This document shows positions 13,992 to 24,292 of a stretch of 64,000 nt of DNA, in pieces. Where the stretch lies: assembly GCA_029216955.1 (NCBI GenBank), contig JANAVB010005598.1, positions 951,529 to 1,015,528 on the forward strand. The letters are read 5' to 3'. Positions within the stretch are counted from its first letter, which is position 1; every line of letters begins with the position of its first letter. A program made the position numbers and the translations under genes. The DNA is from Iris pallida (taxonomy: Eukaryota > Streptophyta > Magnoliopsida > Asparagales > Iridaceae). The notes below the pieces were generated by a model. The model worked only from the letters and a program-made list of their open reading frames with translations. It was not told the DNA's origin and did not search any database.

Positions 13992-14306
13992 TGTGTGTCT
14001 GTGTTTACAGTGTGTGTGAAGTACAGTGTTCGAACCATCGATATTTTTGCTTACTGTTCTATGTTTTATCTTGGATAGAAAGAGCAACAGTTCAGGGTGC
14101 ACTTCTTAGAGCTTCCTCTTCACGTCCTTCACCTTCTCGGGAACCTTTACGACGTCCGGAGAAAGTAAAGGACATGAAAATGAAGCTATCAGAAGTACAC
14201 CCTGAACTGTTGCTCTTTCTATCCAAGATAAAACATACAACAGTAATCGAAACTGCAGATGGTTCCGAACACTGCATTTCACATTCAATGTAAACACAGA
14301 CACACA
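13992..14306. repeat. Long near-perfect hairpin inside CACTA 1
   Basis: The arms at 13992-14138 and 14159-14306 are inverted copies of about 147 bp with a 20-nt loop. The inner stem around TTTTATCTTGGATAGAAAG is essentially perfect for about 40 bp. Outer parts contain scattered mismatches and small indels. ORFs overlapping it on both strands are mirror shadows. A transcript through it would fold into a single long stem. Confidence 0.92.
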
Positions 14307-14608
14307 TCATCACAAAAATACACATTATATTTTTTAAAATTTCGGCAGCACCTCCTTTGTATATCAGATCATCGCTTATAACCCAGCGTAGGTATATTTG
14401 TCATCCCCGTCGTAGATATCACAAAGTAAATATCACAATAAAAATAGGAGACAGTACAAAGTAAATATCACAGACACACATCTCACAAACATCCAATAGA
14501 GTCAAATAAAAATGAAAGATAAAAAGTTTCCCACCAAGTGTATAAATGAAAGTGTACCAATAAACAATTTGCCCATAGGGCCAATACATATAAGTCATAA
14601 CAATGAAA

Positions 14609-16530
14609 TCACTGCGGACCCCTGCCGCACAATTGGGATAGAATATAGTCATACTGCTCCTGGGTGAGCTGCACCGTAGGGGCAGTAGGAGGCAGTGCAA
14701 TGTCTGGAGTCGGCGCCGTCGATGGACCGGGAGGACGTATCTGCTCCAGCTCTCGCAGTCGCTCACCATAAACAGCAAGGGTACTCACCACCCTCTCAGT
14801 ACTTGCCTCAAGCGAAGCCGAAACCTGAGTGAGTGAGGCAGACATGCTCCTCTGCGATCCCTCCAGCTCGACCTGTCTACGCTCTGTGTGCTGCGTAGAC
14901 TCGGTGAGCGTGTGCAAGCTGGCAGCTGTAGCCTGATGCAGACTCATCAGCTCCTGTATACTGCGTTCGACCGCATCAAATCGTTCGGTGACGATCGGAG
15001 GGTCGGATCGTCGCTCGACCGTATCAGAAATCTGCTGCTGTAACTCGCGACGCAGCTCTTCGATCTGACGATGAACATCCTCTGCTCATGACGTCGCCTG
15101 CGAAGCCGGAGACTGTGCACTGACAGAGGGGGCCCGGGATGACTCCGAAGCCAAATACGCGCCGTAGGATCCCGTACCGTAGTACGTACCCTTCTGAAGA
15201 CCGCCAACGGCGGTCAACCAGAGCTCGTCCGACGATGGAGCTGTAGGCGGCTGGGAGGAAGTACCAGCCCCTCCCTCTGCTTGCGCACTAGCAGCAACAG
15301 CAGCAGCAGCCGCCTCCTCATGTAGCCGAACAAACTTGGCCTAGAATATGTTTGCTAACGTGTAAGTGTTTGCTAAAGTCTATATTGATATCTATTTTCC
15401 TGTTTTCTAAATTATAGTAAATTAATATATAGAATAGAACGTACATATGTCGGCGTCGCCCTCTCGTCAATGAACTCTCCAGCCCTCCGATGGGTGACCA
15501 AGAAGACGGTCACCATGTTCGGGTCCTCACCCTTTTTTACCTGTTAAAATATATTATCTATTATTAGTATTAAACATTCTATCGAACTATATATAAATTA
15601 ATGTCCGTTATAGGAAATGTACCAGATGACAAAAATGCTCCGTCATCGGAATGGAGCCACCACACCACTTACCGGCGCTCGACCGTGCCACCTTGGCCTT
15701 GTCAGACCGCTCCTGGTACTTGGGCTCGCTGAATCTAGCCTTCATCGCAGCCCACTGCTCTAGCATGATCCAACCATGGATCGGTTGTCCGGAGCGATCA
15801 CGACACTTCTGGTCGTGGATCGCATCACGGATGAGCTTGACTACGACGACAGAAAATTGGCCCTCGATCCTCGCCGCCCGGTGTGGTGGATAGAAATAGG
15901 TCCTCTACAAGAAGTAAAATACAAAAGTTGTATAATATACACAAATAATTATTAAAATTTAAAAATAAACAAATTTTTTACCTTGAAGTGGGCGAACCAA
16001 AAGGCCTTCCTATCTGCGGGAGCATCTGAGTAGTTAATCCAAGACCCACCATAGTTCTGTCTCAGAAATACCACCAGCTGTCTCTGTACTGCAGAAGGCC
16101 GATATCTGTACAATAATAATTTTTCATGAATATATATGTACATATAATCATTTGAGAAATATATATTAATTAATTAACTTATTTTATAGGCCCGTCCGTC
16201 CAAATCTCCATACGCGTCTCGCCCGGGGGAGCGCATGGAGGGTCGCTCTTACCTCCTGTCTGGGCTGGATCAGTCTGATCGCCGTCCTCCATATGCTCGG
16301 CGTGGGCTCCCTCCATAGAGCCGTCGACTGGAGGAATGCTGGACGGAGGATCAGGGATGCTGGACGCGGGATCAGGAAGGCTGGACGACGATGGAGGAGT
16401 CGCCAACCTGCTGGAACTGCCCTGTCCCGGTAATGTACCGGGAACAGAACGGTACACTGGCGTACTCGGAGATGAGGATGAGGGTACGGAACTGCCCTCT
16501 CCATCCCCAGGTCGAGGCTGACGGGACTGC
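14609..16530 (-). pseudogene. CACTA second gene, TnpA-like (Transposase_24 type)
   Basis: The likely product is the DNA-binding partner of the transposase, recognising the subterminal repeats. Read on the minus strand: a Pro/Ser-rich N-terminus (16190-16504); exon about 15982-16105 ending in AFWFAHFK; exon 15673-15904 with HDQKCRDRSGQPIHGW and KARFSEPKYQERSDK; exon 15445-15540 with FLVTHRRAGEFIDER; and a last exon 14609-15340 with AKFVRLHEE, an Ala run and a coiled-coil-like Gln/Glu tail. Junctions have GT/AG signals (for example donor GGTAAGT near 15672). A TGA at 15086-15088 interrupts the last exon. Family is inferred from conserved motif order. Confidence 0.75.
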
Positions 16531-16754
16531 CTAATGTAAAATCCTCCGCGTCATCCTCCTGGTCTAGTCATACCTGATAATAACTTATTACAATAAAACA
16601 AAAATACATATTTATATGATAGACATCACAGATTTTTGAAAAATATCATAGTCTCAGATAAAAGTGTCAATAAAGTGTCACTGAAGTGTCACAGATTTAT
16701 ATGATAGAAGTGTCACTAAAGTGTCAAATATGATGATAAAACAAACGTACAGAT

Positions 16755-16796
16755 TTAATCCTCTTCTGAAAATTTATCTAGTTCATTTAGCTCATC

Positions 16797-16828
<32 letters not shown>

Positions 16829-17720
16829 CTTCTTCTTCTTCTTCTTCCTCCTCTACATCTTCACTTTCATCTGCATCTTCCTCTTCAGATAATTCTACTT
16901 CTTCTACGCAATTAGATGTGTAATGAGGAACTTCCGTCGTGTCCACTTCTATAATATTTGTTACAAGAGGTTGTTCATCCTGTTGATGAGCTATATCGTC
17001 AACCTCAAAGGTATTTCTAGCTTTGGTCTTGAATACTGTCCACCAGTCCGACCTTGTTGTTCCCCGTTTAGGATAACTTGTGAAGTACACGAGCTGAACC
17101 TGACTTGATAGGACAAATGGTTCATATGCTTGATATCGACGCCGATAGTTTATATCAACAAGACCGTGCTTGTATACTTTCCAACCTTGACATTCAATCG
17201 GATCGAACCAATCACACCTGAATAACACAATCTTAGCAGGCTCTATTCCATAACTATATGTCAGCTCCACGATCTCCCGTAGCACGTCATAGAAATCGTT
17301 GTCCACATCAACATCTTTGTAGTTCGAAGATCGGATACACAAACAGCTGTTTTTGGTGGAGTCGAGATCCACAAAGTTGTCTCTGATCGGGCAAGTTGTT
17401 GACTTAAACCTAAACCCATTAACATATTAGCTTGGCCATATTTTTGCAGCATAAATTGGTCCCTTGGCTAGCGTTCTAATAGACTCATTCTCAAGTCTTG
17501 CGTATGGACGATCGACCTAAATACCACGAAAGAAGCAATTAAGCTCATTCTCAATCAAGTGCATATACAGAAAGGTAATTACAGAGTTCTGAAGTCTTAC
17601 ATATGTACTCAACCATGATGGAAAATAACGTCTCATTTTTTGTTCTAGTTCTTCTTCTGTTATGTGTGGCCTACCAGACCTCACATCATCATTAAATATG
17701 CTGAAAACAACATCGTGCAA
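16755..17720 (-). pseudogene. TNP2 C-terminal part, DUF4216-like
   Basis: This is the C-terminal module of plant CACTA TNP2 proteins, possibly spread over several exons. 16755-17372 contains the DUF4216-like core: EIVELTYSYG, KIVLFRCDWFDP, then EPFVLSSQVQLVYF and WWTVFKTKARNTFE. It is followed by a very acidic tail with an uninterrupted Glu run encoded by a CTT/GAA microsatellite at about 16799-16847. 17517-17720 holds the linker with RPHITEEELEQKMRRYFP. Frames change between pieces; some changes may be introns and others decay. Confidence 0.8.
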
Positions 17721-17776
17721 TTAATATAATAGTATAATAATCAATACTATTAAAATAATATAGACGTATTATTTAC

Positions 17777-18319
17777 TTACCCCTCCAGTTTCTCTACTTC
17801 CTCCTCGTCGCAGTTGAGTAATACATACACCTGAGCAGCCCTTAGATCATCATCGTTCAGATATCTCTTCTTCATTTTACCCGATGGCTTTTCTGGAGCA
17901 TTGAATACCTTCAGTATTGTATCATTACTTTCAAGATCTATGTCGTCGTTTCTGGAAGCTCTCGTTCTATTAGTTGTAATATGAGGCTTGAAATACATCG
18001 AACAAAAGTTTGTAATCTCCTCGAGAACATAGGCTTCAAAAATAGAACCCTCGACCCGTGCCTTATTTTTCACCTTTCTTTTTAGGTAATTCAAATGTCG
18101 CTCGAACGGGTACATCCATCGATATTCGACGGGTCCACCAACACGTGCCTCATAGGGTAGATGAATCGGCAAATGCTCCATAGAGTCGAAGAATCCAGGA
18201 GGAAACACCCTCTCTAGCTTGTATAGTGTTACCGCAATGTCCTTCTCTTGTTTTTCTAGACGATCAACGAGCAATTTCTTAGAACAAAGATCCCTGAAGA
18301 ATATGCTAAGCTCCGTCAA
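17777..18319 (-). pseudogene. TNP2 DUF4218-like segment
   Basis: The segment begins LTELSIFFRDLCSKKL and continues LEKVFPP-like, FFDSMEHLPIHLPYEA and GPVEYRWMYPFERHLNYLK, the standard DUF4218 block that follows the catalytic domain in TNP2. It ends at LEG next to a GTAAGT donor near 17778, so it was probably spliced to the next segment. Immediately upstream in the same frame a TAA at 18326-18328 separates it from the transposase domain. Confidence 0.85.
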
Positions 18320-18325
18320 TGGATT

Positions 18326-19539
18326 TTAAACTGCCTGCGGTAAGAATTCTCGAAATGCAATCGGAATTAACCTCTCCATGAATACGTGACAGTCGTGGCT
18401 CTTCATACCCGTCAATTTGTTTTCCTCCGGATCGACACATCTTCTCAAATTGATACATATCCGTCTGAAAATTTTAGGCCCTGGATCCACCGACAAAGTC
18501 TCACTTTATCCTCCTTGTCCAGCAATAAAATTGACTTCGGCAGGAACTGTTTTCCATTCTGCTGTATCAAATGCAACGCAGGGCGTTTGCATATTTCTTC
18601 TAAGTCCAACCTGGCCTTGGGATTGTCTTTCATTTTTCCCTTTACGTCCATCATAATATTAATTATGTTATCAAACACATTCTTCTCAATATGCATGACA
18701 TCAAGATTATGTCTGATCAGATTGGTACTCCAGTATGGCAGATCCCAGAATATGCTCCTCTTTGTCCAGTTATGATCTCTACCAAATCCATCGCACTTGT
18801 ACCCAGTTGTAGGATCTTCGATAGCACTTGGAAAATCTTTAACCCCCTCCCATATCGTGGCTCCGCACCACCTTGGCGGTGGATCACCCTTCTCTACAAC
18901 ACCGGCACGGAATGCATTCCTGTTCCTTTTGAACGGATGATCTTTTGGCAGAAATTGCCGATGACAATCAAAGAAGCACGGTTTTCCTCCGTATTTCAAG
19001 CGGAAAGCCTTACTACGGTCCATGCAATACGGACATGAGAGATGGCCATGAGTGCTCCATCCAGATAATATTCCATAGGCCGGAAAGTCGTTGATGGTCC
19101 ACATAAGGGTTGCCTTCATCTGAAAATTTTGCTTCCTAAAAACATTGTATGTGTTAGCGCCTACTTCCCGTAACTGATTCAACTCATCTATCAAAGGCTG
19201 TAAGTACACGTCAATGTTCCTCTTGGGATTGTTCGGACCAGGAATTATGACGGTTAGAAACATGTACTGAGTCTTTATGCACATCCAAGGCAGTAGGTTA
19301 TACGAAGTGACAATCACAGGCCAACACGAATATTGGGATCCCGAAAGACCAAAAGGAGTAAAACCGTCAAAAGATAGTCCCAACCTGACATTACGTGGAT
19401 CTGAAGCAAAATCAGGATACACTCGATCAAAGTGCTTCCATGCTTCTCCATCGGATGGATGATCCAACACTCCTTCAATCTGTTCTCGCATGTGCCAACT
19501 CATATTTTTGGTCGTCTCTTTCACCATAAATAATCTTTA
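18326..19539 (-). pseudogene. TNP2 transposase core (Transposase_21)
   Basis: The catalytic part of the CACTA transposase. Recognisable blocks in order are RNVRLGLSFDGFTPFG, SYNLLPW, IIPGPNNPKRNIDVYLQP, LMWTINDFPAYGILSGW, then CPYCMDRSKAF, FFDCHRQFLPKDHPF and HNLDVMHIEKNVFDN. The main open frame is 18445-19527. A TAA at 19537-19539 breaks the conserved PLTPRL block just upstream. A one-base loss near 18450 shifts the frame, and the continuation CVDPEENKLTGMKSHDCHVF is in the next frame. The usual Cys-rich stretch between this domain and the N-terminal one appears deleted. Confidence 0.9.
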
Positions 19540-19550
19540 CAACCGCGGCG

Positions 19551-20243
19551 TTAAAGGTAAGTAGTGCATTGAATCGGTCGACAGGAATCGATTTTCTCGT
19601 ATCCCATCCAGAGCGATCTCACCATCCTCTTAGACCGGTAAAAGTCTTTAGGCAACGTAGCACCCGTCGGTAAGATCTCTATAATCAACTCCAATACTCG
19701 GTTGTAGCATTCTTGCGACATGTTAAAATTTGACTTAATGCTCAACAGTCTTGTAACCACCTCCAACGGTGAATGATCCTGACAACCAGGATACAATGGA
19801 GTCATTGCATTCTCCAGCAACTCCATGAACTGTGCAGCATCGGCGTTCGGTGCCTCCTCAGGTGCATCATGAACGAAACTAGGCCCCGCAGCGTCGAAAA
19901 CCATGTTCATGCACCCGTCGTCGCATGCATGATTATCTGAAACAAAATTAGGTCCCGTATGCATATACGGCTCAACATAAGGCTCCGGCTCTGATGCTAA
20001 AGATACATGTTCTCCGTGTGCGATCCACTGATAGTAATTAGGCGTGAAACCCTTCGAGTACAAATGATATGTCACTTCCACTTCTGGATAATATTTCACG
20101 TTATGACATTTCACACACGGACACTTAATTTTGGTGCCGTCCATGTACTGAGCGAACGCCTTAGCAAACTGCAGGAACTGCTCTACTCCCGCTATGTATT
20201 CATCCCGCACACCACACATATCATCAGGACGACGATTGTACAT
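19551..20243 (-). pseudogene. TNP2 N-terminal domain (transposase-associated)
   Basis: The N-terminal zinc-binding-like domain of TNP2: MYNRRPDDMCG, then VEQFLQFAKAF, then KCPCVKCHN and YHLYSKGFTPNYYQWIAHGE. The first Met at 20243 is preceded in frame by a stop at 20248-20250. The frame ends just after KRMVRSLWMGYEKID, where relatives continue into a Cys-rich block that is missing here. It is probably the first coding exon of the TNP2 gene. Confidence 0.85.
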
Positions 20244-20401
20244 CCATTAACGATTCCGCAAGTAGTAATTCATATCCATTTGGAAATAATTCTGCAAAGA
20301 TGGACACACATTATCCAATAGGCACAAATTTGTATATTATGTCTTATTATGGGACACACATTAGTAGCGGACAGTTACTAATAACAATGATATGCAATCT
20401 A

Positions 20402-20613
20402 GGTCAAACTAGGTTATACTAAGTCAAACAAGGTCAAGCTAAGTCAAACAAAGTCAAACAAGGTCAAACAAGGTCAAAGTAGGTCAAGGGTTGACCTATA
20501 GTCGACTTTGTCAACTCTTAGTCCAATCTTGGTCAGATGTTGACTCTACTTTGACTTTCAGTCAAAATATCAATCTTGGTCAAACAAGGTCAAATCTAAG
20601 TCAAATATCATAT
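20402..20613. promoter_or_regulatory. W-box array upstream of TNP2
   Basis: Sixteen GTCAA/TTGAC cores lie within about 210 bp, fifteen of them matching the W-box TTGAC[CT] in one orientation or the other, mostly as GGTCAAAC or AGTCAAAC units. The array begins about 160 bp 5' of the TNP2 start and so sits in its likely promoter. W-boxes are bound by plant WRKY factors; binding here is inference. Confidence 0.6.
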
Positions 20614-21829
20614 TTCTAGTCATTACCTACCAATGTACCCTTTACCTTATCGCTATTGGTATCCCAATACCAATACCTTATAATTCATATCTTACTAGGC
20701 CCTAACTAGCCCATACTAGCTAGCACACACCATTCAAGGCTATACAAGCCTAACCTATAATTCAAGTACTAATAATGACCAAAGTCAACTCAAGCTATCT
20801 CATACACACAAGTAATATCTTGGTGTCATTTGTTTAGTCTTAAAAAACACAATCAACTAAAACTAGTACCAAGTAATGAGCAATTATGAGTTACCAAAGC
20901 AAACTGATCAGACTAAAGAATGCCAATCAACTTGGAAAGATGGATACACTGTTGACCATTTAACAAACATGAAGACAACAACAACAAAAAACATTGTTAA
21001 ATAACAATCATCAATAATGAAACTAGAACACTTTCTTTACATTCATCACAATCAAGAAACCCTTACACTACAAACCTCCATAGTTGTTCAGAGATCAAAG
21101 GATGGATCAGTATCAATCTAGACAGTCAAATCTCGAAAATGAAGATGGCATATAGATAGGGTGTATGTGATAGGTTTGCATATGTGTGTGTGTTTGGATG
21201 TGATACCATTTTGTGTCAATAGGGCAATGTGTGTGTGTAGAGTACATGGTGCATATAGATAGGGTGTATGTGATAGGTTTGCATATGTGTGTAATATATA
21301 TGGGACTGTTCTCATTTTGTGTATGTGTCAAAAATGGTTTAGACATAGGTGTGCGTCAAAAATCGCAGTTAGCTACTAGGGTGTTGTGTGGTGGTACATG
21401 TATGTGTGTGTGTATTTGTAACCTGGAAAACAGTGTGTCATATGAGGGTGTGTGTGTAGAGAGTGGGCATGTAACAGGGAAAACTATGTGTTAACAGGGA
21501 AAAGCAGCTAGTGTAATGTATGTAATGAAATTCAGTGTTCATGTGGATGTGTATGGTACATGTGAACTCAGTGGTGTGAGCCATTCTCAGGAAAATGGTT
21601 TCCAGGTTTATGACAGTTCATTAACCCCAAACCAATCCAAAATTCATTTCGAAATCCCTATTTGTCCAATGCAAATCCTAACCAAAGTAGCTAACACACA
21701 GGTGAAAGTATTTAACATGAAAGTTAATCATCAAAATTAGTTTGAGAACAAGGAATTAAAATCAGAATTTAAACTAACTGGACTGTTCAGTCTAAATAGC
21801 CCATTCCTATATTCGAATCCAATATAGGA

Positions 21830-21980
21830 GGAGTATGTGTGTGTGTCTGTGTCTGTGTGTGTGTGTGTGTCTGTGTCTGTGCGTGTGTGTCCGTATCCGT
21901 GTGTGTCCGTATGTGTATGTGTGTGTGTGTGTGTCTGTGTGTGTGTGTGTGTATCCGTGTGTGTCCGTGTGTGTCCGTGG
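21830..21980. repeat. (TG)n with TCTGTG/TCCGTG variants
   Basis: An imperfect TG microsatellite with interspersed CTGTG and CCGTG units. It is flanked on the right by GGAGGA repeats. Confidence 0.9.
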
Positions 21981-22074
21981 GAGAGTTGGAGGAGGAGGAG
22001 GAGGAGGAGCTCGAGGAGGAGGAGCACGATGGGGTAGCAGTCACTGGGGGGGGGGAGTCGTCGGAGGAAATCGC

Positions 22075-22096
22075 GGGGGGGGGGGGGGGGGGGGGG
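22075..22096 (+). repeat. Uninterrupted run of 22 G
   Basis: A pure G homopolymer, with another G-run about 30 bp upstream. It could form a G-quadruplex. The exact length may be a sequencing or assembly artefact. Confidence 0.8.
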
Positions 22097-22197
22097 AGTC
22101 GCCGAAGGAGCTCGAGGAGGGGGAGAAAATTTGGAGAGGGGGGAAAAAATTTTGAGTGGGGGAAAAAAAGAGCACAGCGTGCCCTAAGTAAAATAGT

Positions 22198-22425
22198 TAG
22201 CGACGTCACCAGTTGACGTCGCTAACCGTCGCAAAAATTTTAATATAGGCAACATATTTTAAAAATATGTCGCTGGACGTCGCTATTCAGCGACGTAGTG
22301 TATATAGTGTCGCTGAACGTTGATATTCAGCGACGGTTTGCGACATCCATAGAAGGGAGTCGCTATATTATATGTTTAGCGACGAAATTTTATTCCGTCG
22401 CTAAATAACGTCGCTAATAGAGCAT
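22198..22425. repeat. CACTA 1 right subterminal repeats
   Basis: Repeated GCGACG/CGTCGC motifs in both orientations next to the TAGTG end, matching those at the left end. Confidence 0.9.
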
Positions 22426-22440
22426 ATTTTAGTAGTGCGA

Positions 22441-23579
22441 TCTAGCTCCACCGTGTGACGAGCCTCCGACCGTCCTTGGATCGCGTGCATCACCGGTGTC
22501 GACCTCCTTCTGCATCCACGACTGCTTCCTGGCCAAGGCGTCGAATGGCAAACAGTCCTCACCCAGATCTGGCCGCCTCTTGTCTGCCATGGTCCGTCGT
22601 ATATGAATTGACCGAAAGCCTACCGCTTCTCGAGCACCCGACACCCCTTCTTGGAAGCACCCTCCTCGCCGAACCCCAGCGAGCATTTCTAGCTCGAGTC
22701 TTCAGTCCCGCTCGACCACGCCGACAAGCTTGTCTTCATGATGCCGCCCTTTCCATCTCTTCCGAGCGCCCTCGATCCTTTCCTCTCCTCCGTCCAGCTC
22801 CAGTGAGCCGCCGCACATGTATACTGATATCCTGGTGACTAGCCAGCCAAAGAGGTGAGTCTCGAAACCCTCTCTCCCTATTTCACTTTCTTTCCCTATT
22901 AATGCCAGAAAATTTCCTGTACCGAAATATATTTCTTACAAATTAGACTGAAGGAAACAACTTTAAAAAAATTTGTAAGAACGAAAGTTGTAGCCATCCC
23001 AGATGGCGGAATAACAAAATTAAGAAGTGAAAAAATAGAAATGCTGCCAACGAAGGTGGCAAAATTTTAGCAAAGCTAAAATTCCGCCAACCTTGTTGTC
23101 GGAATTTAGGGTGGCCCGGTTTTTGAGTGGCTCGGTTTTTTTTTTCACGGTTCATTGGTTGATTTGGTTTAGGTAATTGGTTTTTGATTCATGGTTCACA
23201 TTTTGTGGTTCACATTGATTCATAATTCATGTGGTTTCCATTAATTCTTGCTTCACGGGTTGTACTGTTTTCCTAGTTCACGGGTTGTAATATGGCAGAG
23301 AGATAAGAGAGAGAAAGATGACACATAGACAATTTTGCTATAAGAGGAGAGAAGCACAACTCTTAACATCACACAAGAAAACAGAAAAACAAAAGAAAAA
23401 AGAAAAAGAAACATGTACGAGAGAAGTAGAGTTTGAGGAGAAAGAAGTAATCCGAGGAGAAAGTAGAGTCTGAGCAGAAAGAAAAGTAAGAGATAGAAGA
23501 ACACAAGTAAATTTTTTTATAGTTTAAATCATAATCTTCATCTTAAAAAATATTCGTTTTGATGATCATTATTTTACAG
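22441..23579. other. GC-rich leader-like sequence, no firm gene
   Basis: 22441-22850 is GC-rich with long overlapping ORFs (22455-22838 plus, 22429-22686 minus) that show no domain. A GGTGAGT donor-like site at about 22854 could end a leader exon. 22860-23579 is AT-rich and includes a purine-rich GAGAGA stretch. No product is assigned. Confidence 0.35.
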
Positions 23580-24292
23580 ATGGCTAGTCAAAATGATGGA
23601 CTTATCCCAGAGGGCCTTACTACTAATTCGATAAAGCAGAAGAGTGATTCACATGTATCTAGTTTAATATTTTCCGGAAAGGCATATTAAAGTTTAATTG
23701 TGTAAGTCAATATAATTGATATGTTTTACATGTCTAGTAATAACTTTGTCTATGTATTTCATATATAGTTATATGATTATAATGCTGGTGAACAATTACG
23801 AGAGCATCCCTCATGGCGTTATGAGAACGGCCTAGGTTATTAAAAGTTGAGTGCCGAGCAAGTGGCATTGATCAGAGTATTTGGTTTTCAGTATATTGAC
23901 CAAATATATTTTCTACAACCCAATAGAGACTTGATCTTCAGTTTAGTTGAGCGTTGGGGGCCAGAACGAAATACCTTTCAGCTTCCATTTGGCGAAATGT
24001 CTATCATTTTAACAGTTGTGGCAAATATTTTAGGATTGCCTATTACGGGTGAACCTATAATATTTGATGAATCATTTTCAGGTCAGACTTTGATAATGGA
24101 GTACCTTAGGTATGGATGTGGCAAAATTATATGGAAAAAACTTAGTGACGTTTACTTTGCTCCGTTACAACTTTTTGCACCTAGATCATTTTGGCGATCA
24201 AGAGATCTCAGTAGATGATGATCGGGTAAGTATAAATTTAATGTTATTGTTTGCATAATATATTTATTAATTTAATTTAACCCATAACATTT

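Larger units (their letters stand above)
20614..22197. other. CACTA 1 non-coding right interior
   Basis: No gene is seen. It includes TG-rich sequence with a direct repeat (ATAGATAGGGTGTATGTGATAGG at about 21151 and 21256, described here by position), a GT/CTGTG microsatellite at 21830-21980, GGA-rich sequence and a run of 22 G at 22075-22096. ORFs here are low-complexity shadows. Confidence 0.6.
13474..22437 (-). mobile_element. CACTA (En/Spm) DNA transposon 1, complete ends
   Basis: The 8,964-bp element begins CACTACAAAAATAACCC at 13474 and ends TTTTAGTAGTG at 22437, flanked by a perfect 3-bp duplication CGA (13471-13473, 22438-22440). Both ends carry dense GCGACG/CGTCGC subterminal repeats, which are the usual TnpA binding type. 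Inside, both CACTA genes run on the minus strand: TNP2-like transposase at 16755-20243 and a TnpA-like gene at 14609-16530. Both are broken, so it could move only if proteins are supplied in trans. A 315-nt palindrome and a W-box array lie inside. Confidence 0.95.

Noticed and set aside
14012..14325. Coding gene candidates on both strands
   Set aside because: They coincide exactly with the inverted repeat; the two strands give near-identical peptides.
21835..22216. ORFs over the TG/GGA-rich stretch
   Set aside because: Val-Cys and Gly/Glu low complexity caused by microsatellites.
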